A DNA stretch of 64,000 bases from JARFQH01 sp963825595 (GCA_963825595.1 CAWGUE010000002.1:1-64000); one strand, 5' to 3'; shown: positions 1 to 9,031, counted from the first letter of the stretch. Notes: generated by a model from the sequence alone, not told the origin. A program made the numbers and translations.

Positions 1-249
1 AACATCGCGCCGAGCGCAGCTTCGATCCCCTTTCTCCCGCTGAGCGCCTCACCGGTCTGCGGATCGAGAAACCGACCGTCCTCCGACCACATCGCCGCCA
101 AGGCAGCGGCATCCTTTTTTGATACGCCGCGATGTAGTTGGCGAGATTCTTCCGGATCGCCGCCTCGTCTTCCGCTCGGCTTTCTTCGTCGGCCCCAGCG
201 ACCCCGAAAGCAATGCGAATGCCAAAAGCCAGAGCCACGTAGTTCTCAT
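1..249 (-). pseudogene. SnoaL/DUF4440-like secreted protein, frameshifted and cut by the window edge
   Basis: A signal-peptide-like start (MRTTWLWLLAFALL) lies in one frame, while the residues after it make sense only in other frames: an acidic helix with AAIRKNLANYIAAYQ, then AALAAMWSEDGRF and LDPQTGEALSGRKGI. This order is typical of SnoaL-like/DUF4440 nuclear-transport-factor-2 fold proteins, which often start with a signal peptide. The frame changes fall near a GGGG run and an A run, so single-base indels are the likely cause. The C-terminus lies outside the window. The same indel-rich character continues to 2.6 kb. The family assignment is moderate, because only the N-terminal half is visible. 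Confidence 0.5.
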
Positions 250-290
250 ATCCTCATAATGAAACGGAGCCAGACTCGCGGCAAGCCGAT

Positions 291-961
291 TCAAACCCGC
301 TTCTGGGAGCCAAATCCACCCCGCAGATCAGACACCAGCGAGGCGATAAGTATCGCGATGTAAAGCGTCCCGACCACCCCCTCCATCGCCGCCGACATCC
401 GAGCGAACGGATTGACGGGCACGATCTCCCCATACCCTTGGGTCGTCAGGGTAATAAAGCTGTAATAGAGAAGCTCCATCTCTCCCCACCATAGCGCCGC
501 CGCCTGACATCTGGATGGCAGCGGGATCAAACGCCAAGATCAGACCAAAGACATGCACCCAGGCGAGGCCGATCAAAAAGTACCCGGTGATCCCGCTGAG
601 CACGCGATCGAGCGGGTGGACATCGTCCCCGAATAGGGCAAACCGGAGGGTCACCACGAAGGTCGCCCCGTAGATCAAAAAGGACGTGATCTCGTTGGCC
701 GCGATACACGCCGGCGAACTTCCGTAGCTGAATTCGATGATCGATATCACCCCGGAGATGAAAACCAAGATGAGGAAAGGTACGCAGCCAACGCCTTTTG
801 CCGGCCATCAAGTATCCCCCAAATCCGACCGCCGCGATGAATCCGAACAGAAGGAGGATCCTCGACCTGCCTCCGATGTTCTCCCAAAGGGGAGACAACA
901 CGACCATCAACACGACCGTGACCAGCAGAAAAAGCCCGCGGTATTTTTGGATAACTTTCAT
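291..961 (-). pseudogene. Two-TM potassium-channel-like membrane protein, two frameshifts
   Basis: Three consecutive frames together make one membrane protein: MKVIQKYRGLFLLVTVVLMV with following hydrophobic helices, then a middle piece from about 768 to 530 with several helices (SGVISIIEF, GATFVVTLRFALF), then a C-terminal piece with YYSFITLTTQGYGEIVP. TTQGYGE resembles the potassium-channel selectivity filter (TVGYG type) in its usual place after a pore helix, so this is an Ion_trans_2-like protein. No single frame spans it, so as written the gene is broken. Either it is a pseudogene or the sequence has base-call indels here; neighbours on both sides show the same problem. Confidence 0.6.
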
Positions 962-1160
962 CGATGATCCCGCCTCGGGGAAACCTCTGCGAGGGACATA
1001 CGCCAAAACTGCCGCGCTTGGCAACTGCTGAGACCCGAAAGTTCTATCCGCTCTCGTAATTCACGATAATTATAGGTGGCATACACTCTTGGGATGCGTT
1101 CCGAGTTTGTCCTTTATCTTTGAACCGAATCCTGCATAAAGAGGGCGCTCCGAACGCGCG

Positions 1161-2604
1161 ATGAAATCGAGATCTCTCCTCCTCCTTCCGGTTGCCGGAG
1201 CCATTTTTCTTCAAAGCTGCACGCGTCGGAGTAAATTACACAATCGCCCGAGGTCGGCGTTCCCGACGCTTGGGCGCAGTCCATTTCGGGGGATCTCAAA
1301 AAGGGCAGCTCCTCCCTTGAGAGCTGGTGGAAAGGTTTCAATGACTCCACCCTGAACGAGCTGATCGACCGCACCCGGGACGCGAATCCGGATCTCAAAA
1401 TCGCCTCCCAGCGGATCGCCGAAGCCCGCGCCTTGCGCGGGATCGCCCGCAGCCAGCTCTTCCCCTCCGCGAACGCCGGTGGCGAATACGCCCGGAACCG
1501 CGCCAGCGAAAGCATCTTCGTCCCGCCGCCGACCAACCCGTCGAATCTCTACACCGCCGGATTCGACGCCGGTTGGGAAATCGATGTCGTTCGGCGGCAT
1601 CCGGCGCAACGTCGAATCCGCCGACGCCCTCATCGAGTCCTCCGTCGAATCCTACCGGGATATCCTCGTGACCCTGTTCGCGGAAACCGCCCTGAACTAC
1701 ATCGAATACCGGACGCTCCAAGACCGCATCAACGTCGCCGAGGCGAACATCGACGCCCAGACGAAGACGCGTGAAGCTGACCCAGGATCGCCTCGATCTC
1801 GGCCTCGTCCCGAAAATCGATGTCACCCAGGCGACCACCAACCTCGAAACTTCGCGCTCGCTGATCCCCCTCCTCAAGACCCAGCTCGCCATCGCCAAAA
1901 ACCGGCTCGCCTCGCTCACCGGAGACTACCCCGGCTCCCTCGACAAATTGCTCGCCCGCTCCCGTCCGATCCCCGTCCCGACGCAAGGGCTTCTCCGCCG
2001 GGCTCCCGGCCGACCTGCATCCGCGCCCGCCCCGATGTCCGCAAGGCCGAGCGCGATCTCGCCGCCCAGACCGCCCAGATCGGCGTTGCCGAATCCGATC
2101 TCTACCCGCGCTTTTCCCTCTTTGGGAACTTTGCCCTCCAGTCCGTCAACTCCTCGGACTTCTTCGACGCGCAGAGCCGCGTCTACTCGTTCGGCCCGTC
2201 GTTCAGTTGGCAAATCTTCAGCGCCGGCCGCATCCGGAGCGACAGTCAATGCCGAGGAGGCGCGCACCGAACAGGCGCTTTCGAATTACGAGGGGACGAT
2301 CCTCCGCGCCGTCGAAGAGGTCGAGTCCGGCATGGCCGCCGTCGCCAATAGCAGGGACCGCGTCGCCATCCTCGGCCGCGCCGTCGCCTCTTCCTCCGAG
2401 ACCGTCACCCTCGTGCTTTCGAACTACGAGGACGGCCTTGTCGATTTCCAGCGCGTCCTCGACGCCGAGCGCACCAAGTTCACCACCGAAGACGAGGAGG
2501 CGGTTTCCAAAGGCCAGATCGCGAAAGATTACGTCGTCCTCTACAAAGCGCTGGGCGGCGGGAGCGAGGTCGAAGTCGTCCCCATCACGGTTCTTTGCGT
2601 TTGA
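1161..2604 (+). pseudogene. RND efflux outer-membrane lipoprotein (NodT/OprM-like), multiple frameshifts
   Basis: A lipoprotein signal (MKSRSLLLLPVAGAIFLQSC) opens the gene. The rest is readable only by switching frame at least five times: SLESWWKGFNDSTLNELIDR, NPDLKIASQRIAEARALRG, AGFDAGWEIDVFGGIRRNVE, a long middle with LTQDRLDLGLVPKIDVTQA, then ADLIRARPDVRKAERDLAAQ and DLYPRFSLFGNFALQS, and finally ALSNYEGTILRAVEEVESGM and NYEDGLVDFQRVLDAER. These are hallmark segments of NodT-type outer-membrane efflux factors that dock to RND pumps. No pump or adaptor gene is next to it. It is full length if the frames are repaired, but not translatable as written. Confidence 0.8.
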
Positions 2605-2938
2605 GGTCGTGCAACAGGCTGGCAGATTGGACCGTCACCACGCACCGGTGCACAACTTTCGTGTTCAACCCGGTCCGCTCGCCCTCGGCGATAATCAACG
2701 TCCCGGCATCCAAAGCCACCTTGGTGGCGTGCTGGAGCCCATGTCCGAAATCCTCCTCCAGGCGGCCGGTCACATAGAAACGCAGATCCGATAGGGTTGG
2801 GTGGTTATCGAAGATATGGCGAGATAAAGAAAAAGCGCGTGATAAATCCGTGTAGAAGTCGGGCGGCGGATAATGGGATATAATATGCCGGGCGCGGTCG
2901 CGCAGCCGGGTATAAACAGATACCATAATATCGGCCAA
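2585..2938 (-). CDS. HD-domain phosphohydrolase-like protein, C-terminus cut off
   Basis: The 117-residue product starts MADIMVSVYTRLRDRARHII and contains a histidine in FGHGLQHATKVALDAG followed, about 35 residues on, by SASLLHDLKRKEP. The spaced H...HD pattern is that of the HD metal-dependent phosphohydrolase superfamily, and in that family the domain continues well beyond the HD pair with further helices and a distal Asp. Here a stop follows almost at once, exactly where the foreign-looking GC-rich block begins (about 2590). I therefore read it as a truncated gene. Function beyond the family is unknown. Confidence 0.55.
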   Translation of the reverse strand: MADIMVSVYTRLRDRARHIISHYPPPDFYTDLSRAFSLSRHIFDNHPTLSDLRFYVTGRLEEDFGHGLQHATKVALDAGTLIIAEGERTGLNTKVVHRCVVTVQSASLLHDLKRKEP

Positions 2939-3052
2939 TGATCAGGTGATCAAAAGGCTCGTCAACATGATGGCAATGAACATGGGCCAGCAGGTGCCCT
3001 GTGTTCACGTTACGAAAGGCAGTAAATAGACAATAAAAGATATCTGTGGGAA

Positions 3053-3544
3053 TTAAACATTCAGGGAAAAAGCCCTGCCGCAAACCTTCCACTTACCGTC
3101 TTCTTTGACGAGCTTCAAGGTTTCGTCAACCGAGTAGGTTTCGCCGAGAAAGAAGAACTTGCCGACAAGCGTAAAAATCGGATTGATGTTCCGCTTTCTT
3201 TGAGCGGTGATATGCACCTCGGCTTCCGAGTCGTCTTGGCTGATAATTTCGGTATGAACCGAATACAGGCGACTGCGCATATAGTTGAAATCAAATCCGC
3301 TCATTTTGGCGTCATCTGCCACCCGGGTCAGGTATTCGCTCACGATATCGGACTCTTCGTTGCCCGCGTAGTCACTGCAGAGATAGTCCGACATTGACGG
3401 GTCAAGGTTGAAATAGGCTTCGGCGAAAGCGACCGTCGTCTTTGCCGGCGTATCCTGATGATCGGCAAATCCGAGCAAAATTTGTAAAAAGACGCCGATG
3501 ACCACCACCGATATGATCGTCATGAACCTGTCGCCCTGCTGCAT
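3053..3544 (-). CDS. Membrane-anchored hypothetical protein
   Basis: 163 residues. One N-terminal hydrophobic segment (about residues 8-25, MTIISVVVIGVFLQILLGF) is followed by a soluble domain that begins TTVAFAEAYFNLDPSMSDYL and ends with a beta-rich stretch containing DETLKLVKEDGKWKVCGRAF. The last part resembles the C-terminal strands of DUF4878/NTF2-like periplasmic domains (KVVKEDGKWKI), but I cannot name the family firmly. A purine-rich ribosome-binding site (AAAGGAGGAGG) lies just before the ATG. It probably sits on the periplasmic face of the inner membrane. Confidence 0.7.
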   Translation of the reverse strand: MQQGDRFMTIISVVVIGVFLQILLGFADHQDTPAKTTVAFAEAYFNLDPSMSDYLCSDYAGNEESDIVSEYLTRVADDAKMSGFDFNYMRSRLYSVHTEIISQDDSEAEVHITAQRKRNINPIFTLVGKFFFLGETYSVDETLKLVKEDGKWKVCGRAFSLNV

Positions 3545-4058
3545 GTGCGCCTCCTCCTTTAACCTTTTTCTATGCTGGAAACTCCTCGGGCCATCACACT
3601 GAATACGTAGAGGTGGTCTCTAAACCCCATACCCCTCCCGCCAAAGGTTTACCCGCCTCAGGCGGGCGAACAAGTTGCTGTGTTGGGATCTTACTCGGTC
3701 AGTGCCAGGGGGCCCTGCCCCTGACACTTATACATACGCCCATGTATGCTGCGTTTTTTCGTTGGCCCACGCCTTGCACCTGGGCATGATCTGCGTTTTT
3801 GAGATCACTTCTAACAATATTCGCGAAACGGTAGGGTCCGGTTGGTTTACCTCAATCCGGTATGAGACGGGTGTGTTTTTAGCATGGAATATTTTTCGAG
3901 ACAAGAATTTTCTCGACCGCGCCCGCTGTTGAAAGCGCCAACCGCTGTATGATGCATGTCGGCATTCGTGAACGGGTATGTGCACAACCGCCGCGGCCGG
4001 ATCTCATCGCGACACGATCGTCGGATTTGATCCTGTCTTGCCGGTGCTTATGGCGCTT
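3545..4058. other. Intergenic stretch without a convincing gene
   Basis: About 510 bases between the membrane-anchored hypothetical gene and the small gene at 4059. Short open frames exist on both strands (around 3675-3985) but they overlap each other, have no recognisable domain or ribosome-binding site, and run through low-information sequence. A small GC-rich hairpin-like segment (CCCGCCTCAGGCGGGCG, near 3650) may be a terminator remnant. Nothing else is seen. Confidence 0.5.
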
Positions 4059-4280
4059 TCAACACCCTGATACCGCCACGAATCTCCGCTTTAACCGGTC
4101 CACCAGGCCGGCGCACGTGTCAATGGGACGGTATCGCCGGTGTGCCGCTTCCCGCTTTTTTACCTGGTATTCCTGCAGTTGGATGGCGATGAAGTCATTT
4201 CGCAAATCCCGAAATGATAAAAACAGGTCGAGCCGCTTTTCCTCGTCAGCTTCCCGATAGCAATCAATAATAGTATCCAT
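4059..4280 (-). CDS. Small hypothetical protein coupled to the hydrolase gene
   Basis: 73 residues starting MDTIIDCYREADEEKRLDLF, rich in charged helical residues (FLSFRDLRNDFIAIQLQEYQ), with no signal or membrane segment. The start is supported by a strong ribosome-binding site (GGGAGGAGG) eight or so bases before the ATG. The reading frame overlaps the 3' end of the upstream hydrolase by 17 bases, so translation of the two is probably coupled. I do not recognise the family. Short helical proteins made in this way may be partners or regulators of the enzyme, but that is conjecture. Confidence 0.6.
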   Translation of the reverse strand: MDTIIDCYREADEEKRLDLFLSFRDLRNDFIAIQLQEYQVKKREAAHRRYRPIDTCAGLVDRLKRRFVAVSGC

Positions 4281-5250
4281 CGTTTCCTCCTCCCTTGGCA
4301 GCCTGGCTGCAAGTCGGCACCCGGCGGCCGAAAAATGTGTTTCGTACCAGGCTGCTGGGCTTATCCAGCGCCTGGCACAAATGGTCGAGCACGGCCGCAG
4401 CGACACCCGGATCGGTGAGGACGCCTTTGTGCCCCAGCCCTTCGGTAAGATGCAGTCGAACGTGAGGGTTATTTTCGGCGGCAGCCCATGAATCTTTGAC
4501 CGGAATGATGCCATCGTCCCGGTCGTGGACGATCAGAATGGGGGCGTTGAGGGAGCCAAGCAAACGCAGGGGGTCGTCGCGGTTCAGATCATATCCGAAA
4601 CGCTGTTCATATTGAGCAATCAATGTTTCGTAAACAGGTGCCGGGATACCCCATTGGCCCAGGGTGTCGTGCAGCAAGTCCCGGAGCTTTAGGGGCGGTG
4701 CGATCAAAACGGCCGGCAAGGTTAAATGCTCCTTGTCGATGGTGTTGACCAATGCCGCGGCACCAAAAGAGTGGCCGACAAGCCCCTGGATGCGAAAACC
4801 CTTGTCAGGATCGACTATAGACCGAAGCATATCGGTGTACTCGAAGTAGCTGCTGGTGCGGCCCCCGGATCGACCGTGACCTAATGCATCAAAGGCAATG
4901 GCCGTGTAGCCGGCGCGGACAAGGGGTGTAATTAAGCCGTCCAGCTGAATGCCGCAGCCATTCCATCCGTGCGCTAAAAGAATGCCGGGGCCCTGCCCCC
5001 AAAGCCATCCGCGGATTGTTTTGCCGTGCACGGTCACTTGGAGCGGTCGCCCATGGGCGATCATCCGGCTTTGATCTGGGCTGAGTCTCGGCCGGGTAGG
5101 CGCAAAAAACAAATCGGCAACCCGGTGCAGAGTGAAGGTCGGCGCCAAGCGCCATGACATTGTGATGAGACCTTCGACCGCTTTGAGCATGATATTTTTA
5201 GATCGAACGTTCGTGCTATTTATATGCCAACTTATATTGTGTTCGGACAT
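4264..5250 (-). CDS. Alpha/beta hydrolase
   Basis: 328 residues. After an N-terminal helical segment with LMSW-type hydrophobic residues, the core shows the order of an alpha/beta-hydrolase fold: GILLAHGWNGCG (oxyanion-hole HG), AFDALGHGRSGG, the nucleophile elbow GLVGHSFGAAALV, a cap region, the acid in ILIVHDRDDGIIP and the final histidine in LTEGLGHKGVL. The predicted triad is Ser-Asp-His. The start at 5250 is chosen because GGGGGGAATA lies just before it. A later ATG at 5190 would leave the palindrome at 5201-5217 outside the coding region. The substrate cannot be told. The promoter upstream has a palindrome between its -35 and -10 boxes, so expression is probably repressed by a TetR-type regulator not encoded here. 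Confidence 0.85.
   Translation of the reverse strand: MSEHNISWHINSTNVRSKNIMLKAVEGLITMSWRLAPTFTLHRVADLFFAPTRPRLSPDQSRMIAHGRPLQVTVHGKTIRGWLWGQGPGILLAHGWNGCGIQLDGLITPLVRAGYTAIAFDALGHGRSGGRTSSYFEYTDMLRSIVDPDKGFRIQGLVGHSFGAAALVNTIDKEHLTLPAVLIAPPLKLRDLLHDTLGQWGIPAPVYETLIAQYEQRFGYDLNRDDPLRLLGSLNAPILIVHDRDDGIIPVKDSWAAAENNPHVRLHLTEGLGHKGVLTDPGVAAAVLDHLCQALDKPSSLVRNTFFGRRVPTCSQAAKGGGNDGYYY
5201..5217. promoter_or_regulatory. Second palindromic site related to the operator at 5343
   Basis: GATCGAACGTTCGTGCT shares the GTTCGTGCT half and overall dyad with the palindrome in the promoter about 140 bases away. It falls inside the first codons of the hydrolase if translation starts at 5250, or in the leader if it starts at 5190. 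A second repressor contact, perhaps by looping, is possible; chance similarity cannot be excluded. Confidence 0.35.
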
Positions 5251-5334
5251 TATTCCCCCCTTTTTGGAGCCGCCTCCAATCCGAATTGGTTTCAAGAAAT
5301 GGTTGTTATGCGTTAGCGCCTTTGTCGTAAATTA

Positions 5335-5363
5335 AAAATAGTACGATCGTTCGTGCTTGTCAA
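5335..5363 (-). promoter_or_regulatory. Sigma-70 type promoter with a palindromic operator in its spacer
   Basis: On the - strand, TTGACA (5358-5363) and TATTTT (5335-5340) are exactly 17 bases apart, and the spacer contains the dyad ACGAACGATCGTAC-like sequence (GCACGAACGATCGTAC). A dyad between -35 and -10 is the usual TetR/AcrR operator position. The promoter points at the hydrolase gene starting 85 bases downstream. Confidence 0.6.
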
Positions 5364-5463
5364 GAAAAATATTTACAATGCTGATCCAACCGTGATTCGG
5401 CGGTCTGCTCTCATATTCCAGCAATCAACAGCATCCGCTATGACAAAGATCCCGCATTCCTGG

Positions 5464-6696
5464 TCAGGCAAACAGCGTCACGGCCTCCCGCACCAATCGC
5501 CCGATCGGCAATTTGCGGGGACAAGACTTTTCTGCTTCGCTGAAATCCAATTGGGTCAAAAGGGCTCTCGTCTCAGTCGGCAAGGTTTCGAAGCTGTTTC
5601 GTGCTAGCCCGTAATCCTGGTAAGAGTGAAAGTACATGAGGCAACGCATGACATCATTGATCGGTACTTTTGTTGCAACCACCTCTGAACAGAGACGGTC
5701 GCATCCGGCGCAATAGTCGCCGCAGGTCTCATCGGCGTATTGGGATAGCAAGGCGCGATCCGATTGCGAAAGGCGGTTTTGATCTACAGCCGCCGCTGCG
5801 TTTGCAGCCATAATTGTGAAGTTTGGCATTTGAGAGCAAATACTGGCGATGCGTTTATCTTCCCAAACGGCCATGAGCTTGGCCTGATGGTCTGTAAATC
5901 CTTTCTGCATAAACCGGCCCGCCATTTTTAACTCTGTCTCGCTCTCACTCTTCACCGGACCGCCGCCCTGGGTCTTCATGGCCGTCAGACCGATACCGGC
6001 CCGGTGGCAGGCCTCAACCGCCTCTTTCATACGGGGTTCGTGCATCAGGCGGTAATTGTAGGTAAACATGATGCCGTCTATCCATGACAGTTTGGCTGCC
6101 CCCTCAAGACACTCTTCCATATTGGTATGGGTGCTAAAACCGAACAACCTCAACTTGCCGGCCTTTTTCATGGCTTGTGACCAATTTTCGAGGCTGGCCC
6201 CCATCTCATTTATGCCGCGGATTCCATGAACGAAGAGCAGGTCCACGTGGTCGGTGTGCAGCCTTTTAAGGCTTTCCTCGAGACGTGGCGTAAAATCGGC
6301 GCCTCTTCTCAAGGAAAGCTTGGTTACTAAGAATACCTGCTTGCGGGTATCGGGATAGCGGGCAAACCAGCGCCCGATACCCTCCTCGCTGCGACCTCCG
6401 CCGTACCCCTCCGCTGTGTCCCAATAGTCGAGCCCCCACTCGAGCGCTTTAGCAAGCATCAATCGATTGTTCAGAATATCAAACATTCCCCCCAGTGAAA
6501 GCGTGGAGACCATTTTGCCCGACCGGCCGAAGGGCCTGCGAGGAATCGAGTCCTTGGGAAGGGTGTTTTGGGCAAAACCCTGGCGAGGCCGACACAAAGT
6601 TGATCCGCCCGCTATGGCCCCCAGTCCAATGGCCGCAGCTTTTTTCAGAAAGTTGCGGCGATCAGGTTCTCCACTCTTATTGCTATGGTTTAACAT
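5464..6696 (-). CDS. Tat-exported aldo/keto reductase with C-terminal Fe-S cysteine cluster
   Basis: 410 residues. The N-terminus has a twin-arginine signal (DRRNFLKKAAAIGLGAIAGG). The barrel follows, with LSLGGMFD, the catalytic-type Asp/Tyr segment GLDYWDTAEGYGGGRSEEGI, LVTKLSL, a VDLLFVHGI strand and TAMKTQGGG. Near the C-terminus CGDYCAGCDRLC has the spacing of a ferredoxin-like cluster seen in this Fe-S subgroup of aldo/keto reductases. The start is at the ATG before LNHSNKSGEPDRRNF, which places the Tat motif correctly and has AAAGAGGAATC upstream. It follows the secreted protein gene at 6725 by 28 bases and is probably co-transcribed. Substrate unknown; a periplasmic redox role is inferred. 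Confidence 0.85.
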   Translation of the reverse strand: MLNHSNKSGEPDRRNFLKKAAAIGLGAIAGGSTLCRPRQGFAQNTLPKDSIPRRPFGRSGKMVSTLSLGGMFDILNNRLMLAKALEWGLDYWDTAEGYGGGRSEEGIGRWFARYPDTRKQVFLVTKLSLRRGADFTPRLEESLKRLHTDHVDLLFVHGIRGINEMGASLENWSQAMKKAGKLRLFGFSTHTNMEECLEGAAKLSWIDGIMFTYNYRLMHEPRMKEAVEACHRAGIGLTAMKTQGGGPVKSESETELKMAGRFMQKGFTDHQAKLMAVWEDKRIASICSQMPNFTIMAANAAAAVDQNRLSQSDRALLSQYADETCGDYCAGCDRLCSEVVATKVPINDVMRCLMYFHSYQDYGLARNSFETLPTETRALLTQLDFSEAEKSCPRKLPIGRLVREAVTLFA

Positions 6697-6724
6697 GATT
6701 GATTCCTCTTTAGATTGGATGGCG

Positions 6725-7354
6725 TTATTGGGTCGTGGCAGCCGGGTCCAGTCGGCGCCCGGCACGGAGGTCGAAAACCGGTTGGAATTTGTATTTATTC
6801 ATAATCACGTCCTCGGGAACTTCGACGCTGGTCATTCCTTTTTCTATCAAAAAGCGCAGTTCCGCTTTAACTTTAAGACCCTGGTTGTAGGCGCTTTCAA
6901 GCTCCTTCTGGGTATCACCGTAATAGCCCTCGGCCTTTCTTCCATGATAAGCGCGCCTTGCGTCGAACCATGCCTGAGCGCTTTCATACGGCAGTACCAC
7001 AAAAACCCAATATTCCGTGCTTTCAGGCGAAACAGACTCGAGATACAAAGAATACTCGAAGATCTGCCCGTCTGCGGCGGCCTGCTCCACGCGCTTGAGT
7101 TCCAAATCCTCTATCAGCCATGCGGTCGTGCCGCCAATAGCGCTGACGAAATCCTGAACCGACCCGAAAACATAATCCGGTTGTTTTTCGCGGGCAATGA
7201 AGAAACCTCCTAAAAACCAAGCAGGAGGGACATAGGTTATCAGCCCATTCTCTTGCCTGAAAGCCTGGGTCGATTCCGCAGCAGCAACCGCGGGAATCAT
7301 CAACAGGTTCGTCAGCATGACCATGGCGACCACCATCCACCACCTTTTTAGCAT
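6725..7354 (-). CDS. Secreted hypothetical protein, operon partner of the reductase
   Basis: 209 residues with a clear signal peptide (MLKRWWMVVAMVMLTNLLMI, cleavage near AVAAAES). The mature part is soluble and mixed alpha/beta, with EDLELKRVEQAAADGQIFEY, WVFVVLPYESAQAWFDARRA and ELRFLIEKGMTSVEVPEDVI. I do not recognise the family. The start is the ATG preceded by AAGAAAGAAGGACG, rather than farther upstream. Its gene precedes the Tat-exported reductase with a 28-base gap on the same strand, which suggests both act outside the cytoplasm together. Confidence 0.7.
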   Translation of the reverse strand: MLKRWWMVVAMVMLTNLLMIPAVAAAESTQAFRQENGLITYVPPAWFLGGFFIAREKQPDYVFGSVQDFVSAIGGTTAWLIEDLELKRVEQAAADGQIFEYSLYLESVSPESTEYWVFVVLPYESAQAWFDARRAYHGRKAEGYYGDTQKELESAYNQGLKVKAELRFLIEKGMTSVEVPEDVIMNKYKFQPVFDLRAGRRLDPAATTQ

Positions 7355-7716
7355 AATCGTCCTTCTTTCTTTTCCATAAGCGTTGGTTGGGGTGTCGGTC
7401 TGGGGAGTCTGGTTAGACTCCCATTCCTTGCCAAACATTCTTGACCGTTTTTTTTGCCAGTTCTACACTGAAATCTAACAACAAATAAATAGCATTTTTC
7501 AAATTCTGGTACCCAGCGAGTCTGACCAAGCGATCATGTTGATATGGAACGGCTATGTGAACATCCCTTGCTCTGTTTCCCTTACCTATGACATACAACT
7601 TCAAATACTGGAAGGTCAAATGGATTGACAAAAGCTTCAAATTGATGAAATTTGCGGGTTAGATGGGGTTTTTAAACCACTTCTAAGACAAACTTGGCAA
7701 GGACGGGGTAAGAAAC
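7355..7716. other. Intergenic region between divergent transcription units
   Basis: About 360 bases separating the leftward secreted-protein/reductase pair from the rightward TSUP exporter. An open frame on the - strand (7413-7640) encodes a 75-residue product containing VHIAVPYQHDRLVRLAGYQN, which I cannot assign and for which I see no ribosome-binding site. Promoters for both flanking units are expected here but none stands out. Confidence 0.4.
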
Positions 7717-8616
7717 ATGCTTTTTCCAGTTTCGGGGATCGAAGTTAATCCAATAATACCTTTCATGGTTGCATTCGTGGTTTCCTTTTTTACTTCAATG
7801 GGTGGGGTATCCGGTGCATTTCTCCTGCTCCCTTTTCAGGTGAGTGTTTTGGGATACACGTCACCTTCTGTCAGCGGCACGAATCAAGTTTTCAATGTTA
7901 TAGCGATACCAAGTGGCGTTTATCGGTATATACGAGAAGGTCGTATGCTGTGGCCTTTAACCTGGGCAGTGATCATCGGCACCTTGCCCGGGGTTTTCAT
8001 CGGTGCATGGGTGCGCATCAGGTACCTTCCGGATCCCAAGAACTTCAAATTCTTTGTTGGTATGGTGCTTTGTTATATCGGTTTCCGGCTGCTTATGGAC
8101 GTAATCAAAAACAAAGGGCGGAAAAAGGTTTCCAATACAAATCAAACCGCAGAAGATCGACATAGCGTAAGGCTGCGTGAATCTACCGTGCGACAAGTAA
8201 TATTCGATTACGATGGCGAAACACATAAATTTTCACCCCCGATTGTTTACGCTATCTGTTTTCTAGTGGGTATCGTTGGTGGCGTATACGGTATCGGTGG
8301 TGGATCAATTGTAGCGCCGTTTTTTGTGGCTATCATCGGACTGCCTGTCTACACGGTTGCCGGAGCTGCATTGATGGGCACCTTCATAACATCTGTTGCG
8401 GGTGTCGTTTTCTTTCAATATCTATCTTGGATTTATACGGATATGGCCGTAGCACCGGATTGGGCGTTAGGGGTCCTATTTGGTTTTGGTGGAATTTTTG
8501 GAATGTATTTAGGGGCTCGTGCCCAGAGATTTGTTCCTGCCAGGGTCATCAAAAGCATACTCTGCGCATGTGTTTTATTTGTGGCTTTTCGATACGTATT
8601 TGAATTTTTCGTTTAG
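7717..8616 (+). CDS. TSUP (TauE/SafE) family sulfite/organosulfonate-type permease
   Basis: 299 residues with about eight membrane segments in two related halves. The first half begins FMVAFVVSFFTSMGGVSGAF and the second repeats the pattern with AICFLVGIVGGVYGIGGGSI. The G-rich GxxxGxGGG signature in each half is typical of the TSUP/TauE-SafE family, which moves sulfite, sulfoacetate, thiosulfate and similar anions across the inner membrane. The charged loop between the halves (about residues 125-170) is cytoplasmic. It stands alone between divergent and convergent neighbours. A sulfur-oxyanion role fits a sulfate-reducer-like host but is inference. Confidence 0.85.
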   Translation: MLFPVSGIEVNPIIPFMVAFVVSFFTSMGGVSGAFLLLPFQVSVLGYTSPSVSGTNQVFNVIAIPSGVYRYIREGRMLWPLTWAVIIGTLPGVFIGAWVRIRYLPDPKNFKFFVGMVLCYIGFRLLMDVIKNKGRKKVSNTNQTAEDRHSVRLRESTVRQVIFDYDGETHKFSPPIVYAICFLVGIVGGVYGIGGGSIVAPFFVAIIGLPVYTVAGAALMGTFITSVAGVVFFQYLSWIYTDMAVAPDWALGVLFGFGGIFGMYLGARAQRFVPARVIKSILCACVLFVAFRYVFEFFV

Positions 8617-8885
8617 AATTGCGACCGATACATCCTATGGTCCAACAATAGAATTGACGAAGTGGCTTGGCGCACAAATCAAACAAAATGATACTGAAGA
8701 TGACCTGAAGACGCCTTCCCTCCAATTTGGTGCTCATGCTACTTGTTCCCGCCCTGCATCCGGCAAAAAAGGCGACGGCGGCGGGCAGGATCGACAACCA
8801 GTTGATTACCTCCATAAAGGCATATCCCCAAAAACCGGTGAAAGAAGAGAAGCAAACAATAAACGTGGAGGATGCAGCTGTAATT

Positions 8886-8997
8886 AAGCTGGAGCCGCAT
8901 AAAGGCTTGCAGCCAGGCGTACGGCATGTCTGCCGCAACCGGTAACCTGTAGAGAACGCTTCCCAGTGCAGAAAAGGCCATTTATGGATGGACACTA
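8886..8997 (-). repeat. Dispersed repeat, copy A
   Basis: Read on the - strand it begins GTCCATCCATAAATGGCC and continues with a partly conserved tail (CAGGTTACCGGTTGCGGC, then TGCGGCT). Related sequence occurs at 29139-29250 and, more weakly, at 57371-57484. It lies in the 415-base gap between the TSUP gene and the DUF2007 gene; the rest of that gap (8617-8885) shows no gene I can support. Confidence 0.6.
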
Positions 8998-9031
8998 ATT
9001 TGTCATCCGCGTTCAGCGGGTAGGTATACTC

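Noticed and set aside
2805..3092. A - strand gene next to the HD-domain gene
   Set aside because: It is in another frame of the HD-domain gene and its leader; the HD frame has the conserved residues.
3675..3985. Overlapping small genes on both strands
   Set aside because: The two frames mirror each other, lack starts with ribosome-binding sites and have no recognisable domain.
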